A DNA stretch of 64,000 nt from Nocardioides sp. zg-1228. Its GTDB lineage: Bacteria > Actinomycetota > Actinomycetes > Propionibacteriales > Nocardioidaceae. This document shows positions 26,121 through 35,291 of this stretch, piece after piece (within the stretch, counting starts at the first letter, position 1; each line of letters opens with the position of its first letter). The DNA lies in NCBI RefSeq assembly GCF_017086465.1, contig NZ_CP070961.1:558001-622000 (forward strand), in the 5' to 3' direction. Below the pieces are notes generated by a model. It was not told the DNA's origin and did not search any database. It was given only the letters and a program-made list of their open reading frames with translations. The translations under genes were made by a program, and so were the position numbers.

Positions 26121-27724
26121 ACCCCTCCACCCGCCTGGCCCGCGACGTCGTCACCGCCCTGCGCGGGGCCCGGGTGACGGAGGTCGTGCTGGCCCCGGGG
26201 TCGCGCAACGCACCGCTGTCCTTCGCCCTCTACGACGCCGCGCAGGCCGGCGGTCTGCGCCTGCACACGCGCATGGACGAGCGCACGGCGGCGTTCCTCG
26301 CGCTCGGCCTCGCCAAGGTCAGCGGCCGGCCGGCGGCGGTGTGCTGCACCTCGGGCACTGCGGTCGCCAACCTGCTGCCCGCAGTCGTCGAGGCCGCGCA
26401 CGCGGCCGTCCCGCTCGTCGTGGTGACGGCCGACCGCCCGGCCCGGCTGCGCGGCACCGGCGCCAACCAGACGACCGACCAGGCGGGCATCTTCGGGGAG
26501 TTCGCGCCGACCCTCGACGTCGCGGCGGCCGACCTCGACGACCTGCTCGCGTTCGTCCGCTCGCACGAGCACCGGCGCCCGGTGCACCTCAACGTCCAGC
26601 TCGACGACCCGCTGCTGCCCGACGACGGGTGGGACGGAGGCGACGTGCCGGCGTGGGCCGCCACCGCGGCCCCGCGGGCACCCCGGCCCCTGGAGCTCGC
26701 CCTCGGCCCGCGCACCGTGGTGGTCGCCGGGGACGACGCCGGCCCGCCCGCGCGCCAGCTCGCCGAGAGCGCCGGCTGGCCGCTGCTCGCCGAGCCGAGC
26801 AGCGGCTGCCGCACCGGTGACGCCGTGGTGCGCACCTACCGGCTCCTGCTCGGCGGCGACCTCGGTCGGCGGGTCGAGCGCGTGGTCGTCCTCGGCCACC
26901 CCACCCTGTCGCGCCCGGTGTCGCGGCTGCTCGCCCGCGGGGACGTCGAGGTGGTCTCCGTGCGCCCGCGCGGCATGTGGGCCACGCGTCCGTTCCCGGT
27001 GGCCGTCGAGGTCGACGCCCACGACGGCGTGCGCGCGGCCGGCACCGACGACGCGGCCTGGCTCGAGGAGTGGCGCCTCGCGGACCGGTCGGTCTCGCGC
27101 GGGCTCGACCGGCTGCTGGCCGCCGAGCCCGACCTCACGCCCTACGAGGTGGCGGGCGCGGTGAGCCGCGCGCTGCCGCCCGGCGGGCTGCTGGTGGTCG
27201 GGGCGTCCAACCCGATCCGCGACCTCGACCTGATGGTCGCACCCTACGAGGTAGGCGGGCGCCGCAAGGTGATCGCCAACCGCGGCCTGGCGGGCATCGA
27301 CGGCACCGTGAGCACCGCGATCGGCGCCGCACTGGGCCGACCGCGGTCGACGCGCGCGCTCGCGCTGATGGGCGACGTGACCTTCCTCCACGACACCACG
27401 GGCCTGTTCCTGGGCCCGCGCGAGGAGCGTCCCGACCTCACGCTCGTGGTGGTCAACGACGACGGCGGCTCGATCTTCGCCACGCTCGAGCAGGGTGCGC
27501 CCGAGCACGCCGACCGCTTCGACACCCTCTTCGGCACCCCGCACGGCGTCGACGTCGCCAGCCTCTGCGCGGCGGCGCGGGTGCCCCACCTGCGGGTCAC
27601 CGGGCTGCCCGAGCTCGAGCAGGCCCTCGCCTCGCCCAACGGCGGGATCGAGGTGGTCGAGGCGCGGGTGCGCCGCGACAACCGCGCCGACCTCGACACA
27701 AGAATCCGCGCGCTGGCCCCCTGA
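26117..27724 (+). CDS. menD: 2-succinyl-5-enolpyruvyl-6-hydroxy-3-cyclohexene-1-carboxylate synthase
   Basis: A 535-residue thiamine diphosphate enzyme that adds a 2-oxoglutarate-derived unit to isochorismate, committing it to menaquinone. LAPGSRNAPL (about 26-35) and DERTAAFLALG with the conserved catalytic Glu open the protein. The TPP-binding GD...N block, GDVTFLHDTTGL through NDDGGSIF, is near residues 415-450. The GTG at 26117 overlaps the menC stop. Isochorismate comes from the synthase at 29.8 kb. The stop codon falls in the loop of a strong terminator hairpin. Confidence 0.95.
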   Translation: MNPSTRLARDVVTALRGARVTEVVLAPGSRNAPLSFALYDAAQAGGLRLHTRMDERTAAFLALGLAKVSGRPAAVCCTSGTAVANLLPAVVEAAHAAVPLVVVTADRPARLRGTGANQTTDQAGIFGEFAPTLDVAAADLDDLLAFVRSHEHRRPVHLNVQLDDPLLPDDGWDGGDVPAWAATAAPRAPRPLELALGPRTVVVAGDDAGPPARQLAESAGWPLLAEPSSGCRTGDAVVRTYRLLLGGDLGRRVERVVVLGHPTLSRPVSRLLARGDVEVVSVRPRGMWATRPFPVAVEVDAHDGVRAAGTDDAAWLEEWRLADRSVSRGLDRLLAAEPDLTPYEVAGAVSRALPPGGLLVVGASNPIRDLDLMVAPYEVGGRRKVIANRGLAGIDGTVSTAIGAALGRPRSTRALALMGDVTFLHDTTGLFLGPREERPDLTLVVVNDDGGSIFATLEQGAPEHADRFDTLFGTPHGVDVASLCAAARVPHLRVTGLPELEQALASPNGGIEVVEARVRRDNRADLDTRIRALAP

Positions 27725-27741
27725 GGGGCCAACGCGCGGAT
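27704..27741. terminator. Strong bidirectional terminator hairpin after menD
   Basis: A 17-bp stem with one mismatch (arms starting ATCCGCGCG and ending CGCGCGGAT) closes on a 4-base CTGA loop that contains the menD stop. It lies 26 bases from the end of the convergent GH16 gene and probably serves both. Confidence 0.8.
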
Positions 27742-27767
27742 CCGGTGGTGCGACGTCGAGCAGTCGA

Positions 27768-28967
27768 TCAGGCCTGCGGGGTCTCCCACACGCGGACCCA
27801 GTCGACGTACATGTGCTGCGGCAGCTTCTTGTCGCTCATCTCCAGCGCCTCGTAGTCGGAGGCGAGCAGGCTCAGGATGAGGTACTGCTGCGTCTTGGAG
27901 ACGCGGGCCGACGTGCGCCAGGTCTCCTTGCCGTCGATGCGGAAGATGATCGTCTTCGGCGTCCACTGGACCGAGAAGACGTGGTAGTTCTTCGACCAGC
28001 CGTCGCCCTTGTTCTTCAGGAACGACTTCGAGTCCTTGATCCACGAGCCGGTCTTGATCAGGCGCTTGCCCTTGTACCAGTGGATGAAGCTCGTGAGGCC
28101 ACCCTGCGGGTGCTTGTCACCGAAGTACTCGATGATGTCGATCTCGTGGCCGTCGCTGCCGGGGCCGTTGCCACCGACGGGCTGCGACCAGAAGCTGGAG
28201 TGCTGGCCCTGCGACTTGTGCATCTTGATGCGCGCGGCGGCGACGCCGTACTTGTAGTCGAACATGCCCTCGGTGCCGATGTGGCCGTTGAGGCGGTAGG
28301 AGATCTTCTTCTTGAGCTTGCGCGAGGTGGCCTTGCACTTCGTCTTCGTGGACGTGTCCTTGATGACGCTCAGGCGCACGGTGCCACCGGAGACCTTGAC
28401 GGCCTTCGGGTCGCCCTTGGAGCACTTGCGCTTGCTGTCCGGCTCGTAGTCCTGGCCGCGCATGCTCCACGCCGGGCCGAGCGAGCTGCCCGAGAACTCG
28501 TCGGTGAACGTGGGGGTCAGCCACTGAGCGGTGTCGGCGGTGCCGCTGGTGACCTTCTTGAGGCCCTTGAACTTCTGGGCCGTGGCGCGGTAGGTCACGG
28601 CGGCGCCGCCGCTGGACACCGCGGCGGTGAAGTTGGCGTCGCCCGACTTCTCCTGCTTGGCGGTGCCGACCTTCTTCCACGAGGTCCCGTCGAGCCGCTC
28701 GAGGACGACCTTGCGGCCGACCTTGACCGGCTTGATCGTGGCGGTGACGGCGGCCTTGGCCTGGTCGGCGCTGGCGGTGCGCTTGCCCTGCTGGACGATC
28801 TGTGGGAGCACCTCCAGCGAGATCTTCTGGCCGGCCTTGGCGGTCACCGACGTCGACGCGGGCCTCGCCGCGGAGTCGGTGGCCGAGCCGGTCTCGACCG
28901 TGAGGAGCAGGGACGCGGGCAGGAGCAGCGCGACAGCGCTGCCTGCGAGCACGCGGCGTGCAGACAT
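27768..28967 (-). CDS. Secreted glycoside hydrolase family 16 protein
   Basis: A 399-residue secreted protein. The signal peptide spans about residues 1-28 and is followed by an Ig-like beta domain of about 105 residues rich in Lys and Val (up to about 145). The GH16 catalytic domain (about 152-399) contains HEIDIIEYF: Glu275 nucleophile, Asp277 and Glu280 acid/base. GH16 enzymes cut beta-1,3 or beta-1,3-1,4 glucans, agarose and similar polymers; the exact substrate cannot be read here. TFTDEFSGSSLGPAW at the domain start is typical. The ATG at 28967 has GAGAG upstream. It sits between men genes without an obvious pathway link. Confidence 0.9.
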   Translation of the reverse strand: MSARRVLAGSAVALLLPASLLLTVETGSATDSAARPASTSVTAKAGQKISLEVLPQIVQQGKRTASADQAKAAVTATIKPVKVGRKVVLERLDGTSWKKVGTAKQEKSGDANFTAAVSSGGAAVTYRATAQKFKGLKKVTSGTADTAQWLTPTFTDEFSGSSLGPAWSMRGQDYEPDSKRKCSKGDPKAVKVSGGTVRLSVIKDTSTKTKCKATSRKLKKKISYRLNGHIGTEGMFDYKYGVAAARIKMHKSQGQHSSFWSQPVGGNGPGSDGHEIDIIEYFGDKHPQGGLTSFIHWYKGKRLIKTGSWIKDSKSFLKNKGDGWSKNYHVFSVQWTPKTIIFRIDGKETWRTSARVSKTQQYLILSLLASDYEALEMSDKKLPQHMYVDWVRVWETPQA

Positions 28968-29091
28968 GTAGGACTCTCTTCGTGTCGGGTGCGATTCGGT
29001 GTTTCCCCCAGGGCACTCCACCCGTCGGAGGCTGCCCCACCCTAACCTCGTGACCAGTCAGTACGGCGATTCGCCGTGCCGTCCGCGGACG

Positions 29092-29097
29092 TAGGGT
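29092..29097 (+). promoter_or_regulatory. -10 box TAGGGT, leaderless type
   Basis: TAGGGT ends 6 bases before ATG 29104. Confidence 0.5.
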
Positions 29098-29103
29098 CGG
29101 CCC

Positions 29104-29739
29104 ATGAGGATCACGAAGTTCGGTCACGCCTGCGTGCGGGTGCAGGGCGACGGCGGCGTCGTTGTCATCGATCCGGGGGTGTTCACCGACCCGGAGGCGC
29201 TCGTGGGCGCGGACGCCGTGCTGATCACCCACGAGCACGCCGACCACGTGCACCCCGACCACCTCCGCGGGATCGACGTGCCCGTCTGGACGATCGCCGC
29301 CGTGGAGCGGGCGCTGCGCGAGCAGGCGCCCGAGGTCGCCGAGCGGGTGACGGTCGTGCGGCCCGGCGACCGCCTCGAGGTCGCCGGCACGGCGGTGGAG
29401 GTCGTGGGCGAGAAGCACGCGGTCATCCACCCCGACTACGACCGCTTCGACAACTCCGGCTACGTCCTGGAGTCCGGCGGGTCGAGCGTCTACCACCCGG
29501 GCGACGCGCTCACCCCGCCGGGCCGGGCCGTCGACGTGCTGCTCGCCCCGGTGAGCGCGCCGTGGCTCAAGCTGAGCGAGGCCGTCGACTTCGTGCGGGA
29601 GGTCGGCGCGCCGACCTCGCTGGCCATCCACGACCGCATCTACAGCGACATCGGCCTCGACTTCGTCGCCACGCACATGGGCAACCTGCTGCCCGACTCG
29701 CAGGCCTACGTGCGCCGCGAGCCGGGCCAGGACCTCTGA
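29104..29739 (+). CDS. MBL-fold metallo-hydrolase
   Basis: A 211-residue metallo-beta-lactamase-fold protein. THEHADH (42-48) binds two metal ions, and VYHPGDAL, HAVIHPD and SLAIHDR supply further ligands. The length and arrangement resemble UlaG/YtnP-like small hydrolases (COG2220 type). Substrate unknown. It is leaderless by the TAGGGT spacing. It faces the isochorismate synthase gene tail-to-tail with 19 bases between. Confidence 0.85.
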   Translation: MRITKFGHACVRVQGDGGVVVIDPGVFTDPEALVGADAVLITHEHADHVHPDHLRGIDVPVWTIAAVERALREQAPEVAERVTVVRPGDRLEVAGTAVEVVGEKHAVIHPDYDRFDNSGYVLESGGSSVYHPGDALTPPGRAVDVLLAPVSAPWLKLSEAVDFVREVGAPTSLAIHDRIYSDIGLDFVATHMGNLLPDSQAYVRREPGQDL

Positions 29740-29758
29740 CCGGAGCAGTCCCGAGCGC

Positions 29759-31006
29759 TCAGCCGGCGCCGAGCGCGTCGCGCACCGGCACGAACTTCGC
29801 CTGCGACTCGGCCAGCTCGGCCTCGGGGTCGGAGCTCGCCACGATGCCGCAGCCGGCGAAGAGCCGCACGCCGCCCTCGACCACCATCGCCGAGCGCAGC
29901 GCGATGCCCCACTCGCCGTCGCCGGAGGCGTCCATCCAGCCGACCGGGCCGGCGTAGCGGTCGCGCGGCATCCCCTCGATCTCGGTGATCAGGCGCGTCG
30001 CCACCGCGGTCGGGGTGCCGCCCACGGCCGCCGACGGGTGCAGCGACTCGGCGAGCTGGAGCGACGTGGCGGCGTCGTGGACGACGCCGTTGACGTCGGT
30101 GGCCAGGTGCATCACGTTGGGCAGGTGGAGCACGAACGGCGCCTCCGGCACGTTCATCGACGAGCAGTGCGGCTCGAGGGCGTCGGCCACCGAGCGCACG
30201 GCGTACTCGTGCTCCTCGAGGTCCTTCGACGACCGGGCCAAGGTGGCGGCCAGGGCGAGGTCGCGCTCGTCGTCGCCGGTGCGGCGGATCGTGCCGGCCA
30301 GCACCCGGGAGGTCACCAGGCCGCGCTCGCGCCGCACCAGCATCTCGGGGGTCGCGCCGAACAGGCCGTCGACGTGGAAGGTCCAGCACATCTCGTACTG
30401 CGCGGCGAGGCGGTGGAGCGGCCAGCGGACGTCGACCGGCTCGTCGGTGGTGGCGATCAGGTCGCGCGCCAGGACAACCTTCTCCAGGTCGCCGTCGGTG
30501 ATGCGCCGCACCGCGTCGGCCACGACCGACATCCACTCCTCGCCGTTGCGGGCGCCGTCGGAGAACACCAGTCCGACCGGCGGCTCGGGGGCGGGTGCCG
30601 GGGCCAGGTCGGGCGCCTCCACGGAGACGGTGGTGAGCCAGGTGCGGTCGCCGCGACGGCCGACGACGACCTGCGGGATCACCAGCACGGAGTCGCCCGG
30701 CTCGTCGGCGAACGCGAAGGCGCCGAAGCACACCAGCCCGGTGCCCGGCTCGGCGACGCGGTCGTCGACGTCGGCGCGCGCCACGGTCTCGGCCCACCAC
30801 TTGACCGCGTCGCTGAAGCGGGTCGGCCCCGAGGTCTCCAGGCGGGCGGCGACGCCCCAACCGACCAGGCCCTCGCCGCGGCGCAGCCAGCTGACCGGCT
30901 CGTCGCGCGGCAGCAGGTCGAGGAGGGGGAGGTCGGCCAGGTCCACGGGGACGGTGCGCACGACGAGCGGCGCAGCAGGTCCGGGGCCGGACGCGGGGGT
31001 CGTCAC
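29759..31006 (-). CDS. Isochorismate synthase
   Basis: A 415-residue chorismate-utilising enzyme. LEKVVLARD, the TSRVLAGTIRRTGDDERD block, and the C-terminal SLHPSAAVGGTPTAVA, GPVGWMDASGDGEWGIALRSA and FAGCGIV blocks define the isochorismate synthase (MenF/EntC/DhbC) group. It converts chorismate to isochorismate. Its place among the men genes makes it the likely MenF, with siderophore synthesis a less likely use because no siderophore genes are near. The GTG at 31006 has a TAGGCT box 8 bases upstream. Confidence 0.9.
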   Translation of the reverse strand: MTTPASGPGPAAPLVVRTVPVDLADLPLLDLLPRDEPVSWLRRGEGLVGWGVAARLETSGPTRFSDAVKWWAETVARADVDDRVAEPGTGLVCFGAFAFADEPGDSVLVIPQVVVGRRGDRTWLTTVSVEAPDLAPAPAPEPPVGLVFSDGARNGEEWMSVVADAVRRITDGDLEKVVLARDLIATTDEPVDVRWPLHRLAAQYEMCWTFHVDGLFGATPEMLVRRERGLVTSRVLAGTIRRTGDDERDLALAATLARSSKDLEEHEYAVRSVADALEPHCSSMNVPEAPFVLHLPNVMHLATDVNGVVHDAATSLQLAESLHPSAAVGGTPTAVATRLITEIEGMPRDRYAGPVGWMDASGDGEWGIALRSAMVVEGGVRLFAGCGIVASSDPEAELAESQAKFVPVRDALGAG

Positions 31007-31125
31007 GAGGGGGGAGCCTACGCCGCGGCACGGAGGACGAGGACGACAGATCGGCCAAACGGCGAACAGGAGAGGCGTGGGTCACCTACGTTGCCCCGGT
31101 AGCCGTCTCACCTAGGAGCCCGCAG

Positions 31126-32313
31126 GTGCCTGCCCACGAATCTCCTCTCGCACGGTTGGAGCGCCACGCGCGCAACCGCGCGCTGGAGGTCGCCGTCGCC
31201 GAGCTGCGAGACGGCGCGTGGACCTCGCTGACCTGGAACGAGCTCTACCGGCGGGCCATCGACGGCGCCGCCGGCATGATCGAGGCCGGCGTCGACCCCG
31301 GCCAGGTGGTCGTGATCCGCGTGCCGACGGGCATCCGCCAGCTCGAGATCGAGCTCGCCACCCGCGTGGCCGGGGCCGTGCCGCTGCTCCTGCCCGAGCG
31401 CCTGGACCCCGAGGGCGTGCGCCACCTCCTCGACGGCGTCCAGGTCCGTCTGGTCGTGGTCGACGACGAGCGGCGGCTGGCCCTGCTGCGCCGCGCCACG
31501 CTCGACGGGGCCCAGCTCTTCGAGTGCGACGAACCCTCGTGGGAGCGGCTGCGCGCCATGGGGCTCGAGCGGCGCAAGCGCCAGCCCGACCTGCTGGGGT
31601 GGGTGGCGGGCGCCCGCGCCGACAGCTCCTCCGCACCCGTGCTCGGCCTGCCCCGGGACAAGGGCCTGCCCTGGCTGTTCCGGCCCGAGGCCTCCGGCGC
31701 GCTCTCGGACCTGACCGCCGCCGACGTCGTGCTGCTCGTCGGCGAGGCGACCGACCGCTTCACCGCGGTCGCGCGCGACGCCCACCTGACGGCGGGGTGC
31801 ACCCTCGCGTGGGTCGAGTCGGCCGCCGACCTCGAGGGCGCCCTCGCCCACGTCTCGCCGACCCACCTGCTGCTCGACCACGTCACCGCCCGGGCGCTGG
31901 AGGGCCTGCTGGAGGCCGCGTCGGTCGACGGGTCGCCCTGGCACGCGACGCCGCGCGAGGTGCTCGACGCCGTGTCCGCCCAGGTGGCCGAGGCGCGCCT
32001 GGGCTCGCGGGACAGGAGGCTCGCGGCGGAGGCGTCCGCGCTCGCGCCCTGGTGGGGCGGCCGGCTGCGCGTGCTGGTCATGGACGCCCGGGTCAACCGG
32101 ACGGTCAGCGCGCTGGCGCGGACGTCGGGCTTCCGGATCGGTCGCGTCGCGCACCACCCCTCGGTCCGGCTCGACCTGTCGCGCGAGCCCGCCGTGGTCG
32201 CGGCGCCCGCGGCGCCCGCCGTGGAGGCCGCCTCGACGGCCCTGCCCCGGCGCGGCCGCGCGGGCGCGGCCATCGACCCGGCGTTCTCGCTGACCGGGCC
32301 CCCCGGCCCCTGA
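31126..32313 (+). CDS. Degenerate acyl-CoA synthetase-like (AMP-binding fold) protein
   Basis: A 395-residue protein. The first 110 residues read like the N terminus of long-chain acyl-CoA synthetases (WTSLTWNELYRRAIDGAAGM..., RVAGAVPLLLPERL, QVRLVVVDD). A later part (AGCTLAWVESAADLEGALAHV and SPTHLLLDHVTARALEGLL) parallels their region between P-loop and hinge. The P-loop (TSGSTGxPKG), the YGxTE motif and the C-terminal lysine domain are all absent, so it cannot adenylate. A structural or regulatory pseudo-enzyme is the best guess, made from motif loss only. The C-terminal tail is rich in Ala, Pro and Arg. The GTG at 31126 follows AGGAGCCCGCAG. Confidence 0.6.
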   Translation: MPAHESPLARLERHARNRALEVAVAELRDGAWTSLTWNELYRRAIDGAAGMIEAGVDPGQVVVIRVPTGIRQLEIELATRVAGAVPLLLPERLDPEGVRHLLDGVQVRLVVVDDERRLALLRRATLDGAQLFECDEPSWERLRAMGLERRKRQPDLLGWVAGARADSSSAPVLGLPRDKGLPWLFRPEASGALSDLTAADVVLLVGEATDRFTAVARDAHLTAGCTLAWVESAADLEGALAHVSPTHLLLDHVTARALEGLLEAASVDGSPWHATPREVLDAVSAQVAEARLGSRDRRLAAEASALAPWWGGRLRVLVMDARVNRTVSALARTSGFRIGRVAHHPSVRLDLSREPAVVAAPAAPAVEAASTALPRRGRAGAAIDPAFSLTGPPGP

Positions 32314-32349
32314 CCCCGGCCCTGACCCAGGCCCTGACCGCGGTCCGGC

Positions 32350-33393
32350 TCAGGAGCGGTAGACGATGACCTTGTCGCCGATCCGGACATGGTCGAACAG
32401 CCACGCCACCGCGGCGCGGTCGCGCACGTTGACGCACCCGTGGGAGGCGCCGTTGTAGCCGTTGGCCGCGAAGTCGGGGGAGTAGTGGACGGCCTGGCCG
32501 CCGGAGAAGAACATCGCGAACGGCATGGGGGTGTGGTAGAGGCTGGAGACGTGGTCGCGCGACTTGCGGAACACCGCGAACGCCCCCTCGCGCGTGGGCA
32601 GCTCGTCGGAGCCGAAGCGCACCTCGACGCTCTTGAGGACCACCCCGTCGACGACCCAGCGCAGCGACCGCGACGTCTTGTCGACGCACATCGCGCGGCC
32701 CGAGAGGCAGCGCGGATCTAGGGCCGGGCCGGTGGGCACGATGTTGAAGAGCTCGGCCCGCGTCGGCGGCCGGGTCATCGCGGTCAGCCGGGAGAGGGTG
32801 CGGCGGTCGACCTGTCCGGTCACCGGGATCCGGCGCTTGGCCTGGAACCCCTCGACCGCCTCGACGGTGGTGCGGCCGTAGCGGCCGGTCACCGGGCCGT
32901 CGTACCAGCGCAGCTGCTTGAGCCGGGCCTGCACCTGGCGCACCCGGAGGCCGGTGTCGCCGCGCTGGAGCAGCGGCGGCCCGGGCGTGTAGACGTTGTG
33001 CAGCGCCTCGGTGGTCGGCTCGGTCGTGCGGGCCACGATCGCGCGCCAGGTGCGCTCGTCGACCACCCCGTCGTCCCGCCAGTCGCGGCGGCGCTGGAAG
33101 GTCGCGACCCCGTCGCGCGTCTCGCGGTCGAAGCGGCTGGTCACGACCTCGGAGTGCAGGTCGAGCTGGTGCAGGCGGCTCTGCAGCACGCGCACGCGCC
33201 ACCCGCGGTCACCGAGCCGCATCGGGGTGAACGCGCGCGCCGGAGAGGTGGACGCGGAGGTGGACGAGGAGGTGGACGCGGACGTGGAGCCGGGCTCCGC
33301 CGCGGACGCCGCGGTGGACGCGCCGACGGCGGAGAGACCGCTCAGCGCGCACAGCAGCGCCAGGGCGAGCGCGAACGAGCGACGGCGTGACAT
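32350..33393 (-). CDS. Secreted L,D-transpeptidase with two peptidoglycan-binding domains
   Basis: A 347-residue secreted enzyme. The signal peptide is about 1-32 and is followed by a Ser/Thr-rich linker. Two PG_binding_1 domains come next (about 57-125 and 140-205), then a YkuD catalytic domain (about 225-347) with SHGCVNVRD: His318 and Cys320. Such enzymes make 3-3 peptide crosslinks or attach proteins to the wall. The ATG at 33393 has GGGGGAGGA 5 bases upstream, a strong ribosome binding site. The final residues KVIVYRS are typical. It is convergent with the AMP-like gene and divergent from menG. Confidence 0.93.
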   Translation of the reverse strand: MSRRRSFALALALLCALSGLSAVGASTAASAAEPGSTSASTSSSTSASTSPARAFTPMRLGDRGWRVRVLQSRLHQLDLHSEVVTSRFDRETRDGVATFQRRRDWRDDGVVDERTWRAIVARTTEPTTEALHNVYTPGPPLLQRGDTGLRVRQVQARLKQLRWYDGPVTGRYGRTTVEAVEGFQAKRRIPVTGQVDRRTLSRLTAMTRPPTRAELFNIVPTGPALDPRCLSGRAMCVDKTSRSLRWVVDGVVLKSVEVRFGSDELPTREGAFAVFRKSRDHVSSLYHTPMPFAMFFSGGQAVHYSPDFAANGYNGASHGCVNVRDRAAVAWLFDHVRIGDKVIVYRS

Positions 33394-33495
33394 GTGGATC
33401 CTCCCCCGGAGCCGATGACCCCCTCGATCATCGACACTCACGATCATAGGGAGGTGCCCCGACACCCCCACCTCGCCTCCCGGGGCCGGGACGCC

Positions 33496-33501
33496 TACGC
33501 T
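33496..33501 (+). promoter_or_regulatory. -10 box TACGCT for menG
   Basis: TACGCT ends 6 bases before GTG 33508, leaderless spacing. Confidence 0.5.
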
Positions 33502-33507
33502 CGCCGC

Positions 33508-34197
33508 GTGGCCCGCGCTGACCTGGACAAGCAACCGACCGACGTACGTCGCATGTTCGACACCGTGGCCAAGCGCTACGACCTCACCAACGACCTGATG
33601 ACGGCGGGGATCCAGCGGTCCTGGCGCCGGTCGATGGTGGCGGCCGTGGCGCCGCAGCGCGGCGACCTGGTGCTCGACCTGGCGGCCGGCACCGGCTGCT
33701 CGAGCGAGCCGTTCGGGGCCCACGGGGCCACCGCGGTGCCGTGCGACTTCTCCGTCGGCATGCTGCAGCAGGGCAAGAAGGACCGGCCCACCCTCCCGTT
33801 CGTCGCCGGCGACGGCACGCGGCTGCCGTTCCTGGACGACACCTTCGACGCGGTGACGATCTCCTACGGCCTGCGCAACTTCGTCGACCCGGTCGCGGGA
33901 CTGAAGGAGATGCTGCGGGTCACCCGGCCCGGCGGGCGACTCGTGGTGTGCGAGTTCAGCACCCCGACCAACGCGGCCTTCCGGGCCGCCTACCTCGACG
34001 GCTTCATGCGGGCCCTGCCGCGCATCGCGGCGCTCACCGCGAGCGCGTCCGACGCCTATGTCTACCTCGCCGAGTCGATCCTCGCCTGGCCCGACCAGGA
34101 GGGGCTCGCGGCGATGCTCGCCGAGGCCGGGTGGCAGCGTCCGGAGTGGCGCAACCTCACCGGTGGCATCGTCGCGCTGCACCGCGCAACCGCCTGA
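33508..34197 (+). CDS. menG: Demethylmenaquinone methyltransferase
   Basis: A 229-residue UbiE/MenG-family SAM methyltransferase that makes menaquinone from demethylmenaquinone. [17 protein letters not shown] is the family N-terminal signature. VLDLAAGTG (about 56-64) binds SAM, and [12 protein letters not shown] and [13 protein letters not shown] follow. The GTG at 33508 is chosen over the upstream ATG because of the leaderless TACGCT box and the normal N terminus. The nuo operon starts 178 bases downstream. In Streptomyces a geranylgeranyl reductase-like gene lies near here; none is present in this window. Confidence 0.94.
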   Translation: MARADLDKQPTDVRRMFDTVAKRYDLTNDLMTAGIQRSWRRSMVAAVAPQRGDLVLDLAAGTGCSSEPFGAHGATAVPCDFSVGMLQQGKKDRPTLPFVAGDGTRLPFLDDTFDAVTISYGLRNFVDPVAGLKEMLRVTRPGGRLVVCEFSTPTNAAFRAAYLDGFMRALPRIAALTASASDAYVYLAESILAWPDQEGLAAMLAEAGWQRPEWRNLTGGIVALHRATA

Positions 34198-34264
34198 GAA
34201 TTAGGGCACGGCCCCGTCACCTAAATCCGCAGGTCAGGCGCGGGTTCGGAGGTGCGACCCCGGG

Positions 34265-34326
34265 GTGACGCATCCGGCGCACGAGTCCTAGACTGTGGGG
34301 CGCGCCACTCGTGAAGCCGTTCACAA
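34265..34326 (+). promoter_or_regulatory. nuo operon promoter with candidate Rex operator
   Basis: TAGACT (34289-34294) is the likely -10 box and GTGACG (34265-34270) lies 18 bases upstream as -35. Just downstream, TCGTGAAGCCGTTCACAA (34309-34326) matches the Rex operator TTGTGAA-N4-TTCACAA with one mismatch. It would sit at about +8 to +26 relative to the start point and act as a roadblock. Rex control of nuo is known in Streptomyces, and rex itself is at 3.6 kb in this window. About 75 bases of leader precede nuoA. Confidence 0.7.
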
Positions 34327-34375
34327 GGTCACGTGCCCCAGATGGGCGTGGTGCTGGTCCACCGGAAGGGAAGCG

Positions 34376-34735
34376 ATGGAGCTCTACACGCCGATCCTGG
34401 CGCTGGCACTCATCGCGGCGGGCTTCGCGGTCTTCTCCGTGATCATGAGCGCCGTCGTGGGTCCCAAGCGATACAACCGGGCCAAGCTCGACTCCTACGA
34501 GTGCGGCATCGAACCGACGCCGCAGCCCGTGGGTGGCGGCAGGATCCCGGTCAAGTACTTCATCACCGCGATGCTCTTCATCGTCTTCGACATCGAGATC
34601 ATCTTCCTCTACCCGTGGGCCGTCCACTTCGACCAGATGGCCCTCTTCGGCCTCGTCGAGATGGTCCTCTTCATCGGCACTGTGTTCGTGGCCTACGCCT
34701 ACGTGTGGCGCCGCGGCGGACTGGATTGGGACTGA
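34376..34735 (+). CDS. nuoA: NADH-quinone oxidoreductase subunit A
   Basis: A 119-residue membrane subunit of complex I with three helices. The [11 protein letters not shown] loop and the [13 protein letters not shown] segment are invariant family features near the quinone site. The ATG at 34376 follows GGAAGGGAAG. It is the first gene of a complete nuoA-N operon in the usual bacterial order. The nuoB start is 1 base after the stop. Confidence 0.96.
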   Translation: MELYTPILALALIAAGFAVFSVIMSAVVGPKRYNRAKLDSYECGIEPTPQPVGGGRIPVKYFITAMLFIVFDIEIIFLYPWAVHFDQMALFGLVEMVLFIGTVFVAYAYVWRRGGLDWD

Positions 34736-34736
34736 C

Positions 34737-35291
34737 ATGGGACTCGAGGAGAAGCTGCCGAGCGGCGTCCTGCTCACCACCGTCGAGGGCGTCGCGGGCT
34801 ACATGCGCAAGGCGTCGTTCTGGCCGGCCACCTTCGGCCTGGCCTGCTGCGCCATCGAGATGATGACCACCGGCGGCCCCAAGTACGACCTCGCCCGCTT
34901 CGGCATGGAGGTCTTCCGGGCCAGCCCGCGCCAGGCCGACCTGATGATCGTCGCCGGCCGGGTGAGCCAGAAGATGGCACCCGTCCTGCGCCAGATCTAC
35001 GACCAGATGCCCGAGCCCAAGTGGGTGCTCGCGATGGGCGTGTGCGCCTCGTCCGGCGGCATGTTCAACAACTACGCGATCGTGCAGGGCGTCGACCACG
35101 TGGTCCCCGTCGACATGTACCTGCCCGGGTGCCCGCCGCGCCCGGAGATGCTGATCGACGCGATCCTCAAGCTGCACGACCAGGTCCAGCACACCAAGCT
35201 CGGCGCCAACCGCCGCGAGGAGGTCGCCGCACTCGAGACCGACGCCCTGCGCGCGCTGCCGACCTCGGAGATGAAGGGGCTGCTGCGATGA
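34737..35291 (+). CDS. nuoB: NADH-quinone oxidoreductase subunit B
   Basis: A 184-residue peripheral-arm subunit that binds the terminal [4Fe-4S] cluster N2, which passes electrons to menaquinone. Ligands are the tandem Cys37-Cys38 (LACCAIEMM), Cys103 ([10 protein letters not shown]) and Cys132 (PGCPPRPE). The gene overlaps nuoC by 4 bases (ATGA). Confidence 0.97.
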   Translation: MGLEEKLPSGVLLTTVEGVAGYMRKASFWPATFGLACCAIEMMTTGGPKYDLARFGMEVFRASPRQADLMIVAGRVSQKMAPVLRQIYDQMPEPKWVLAMGVCASSGGMFNNYAIVQGVDHVVPVDMYLPGCPPRPEMLIDAILKLHDQVQHTKLGANRREEVAALETDALRALPTSEMKGLLR

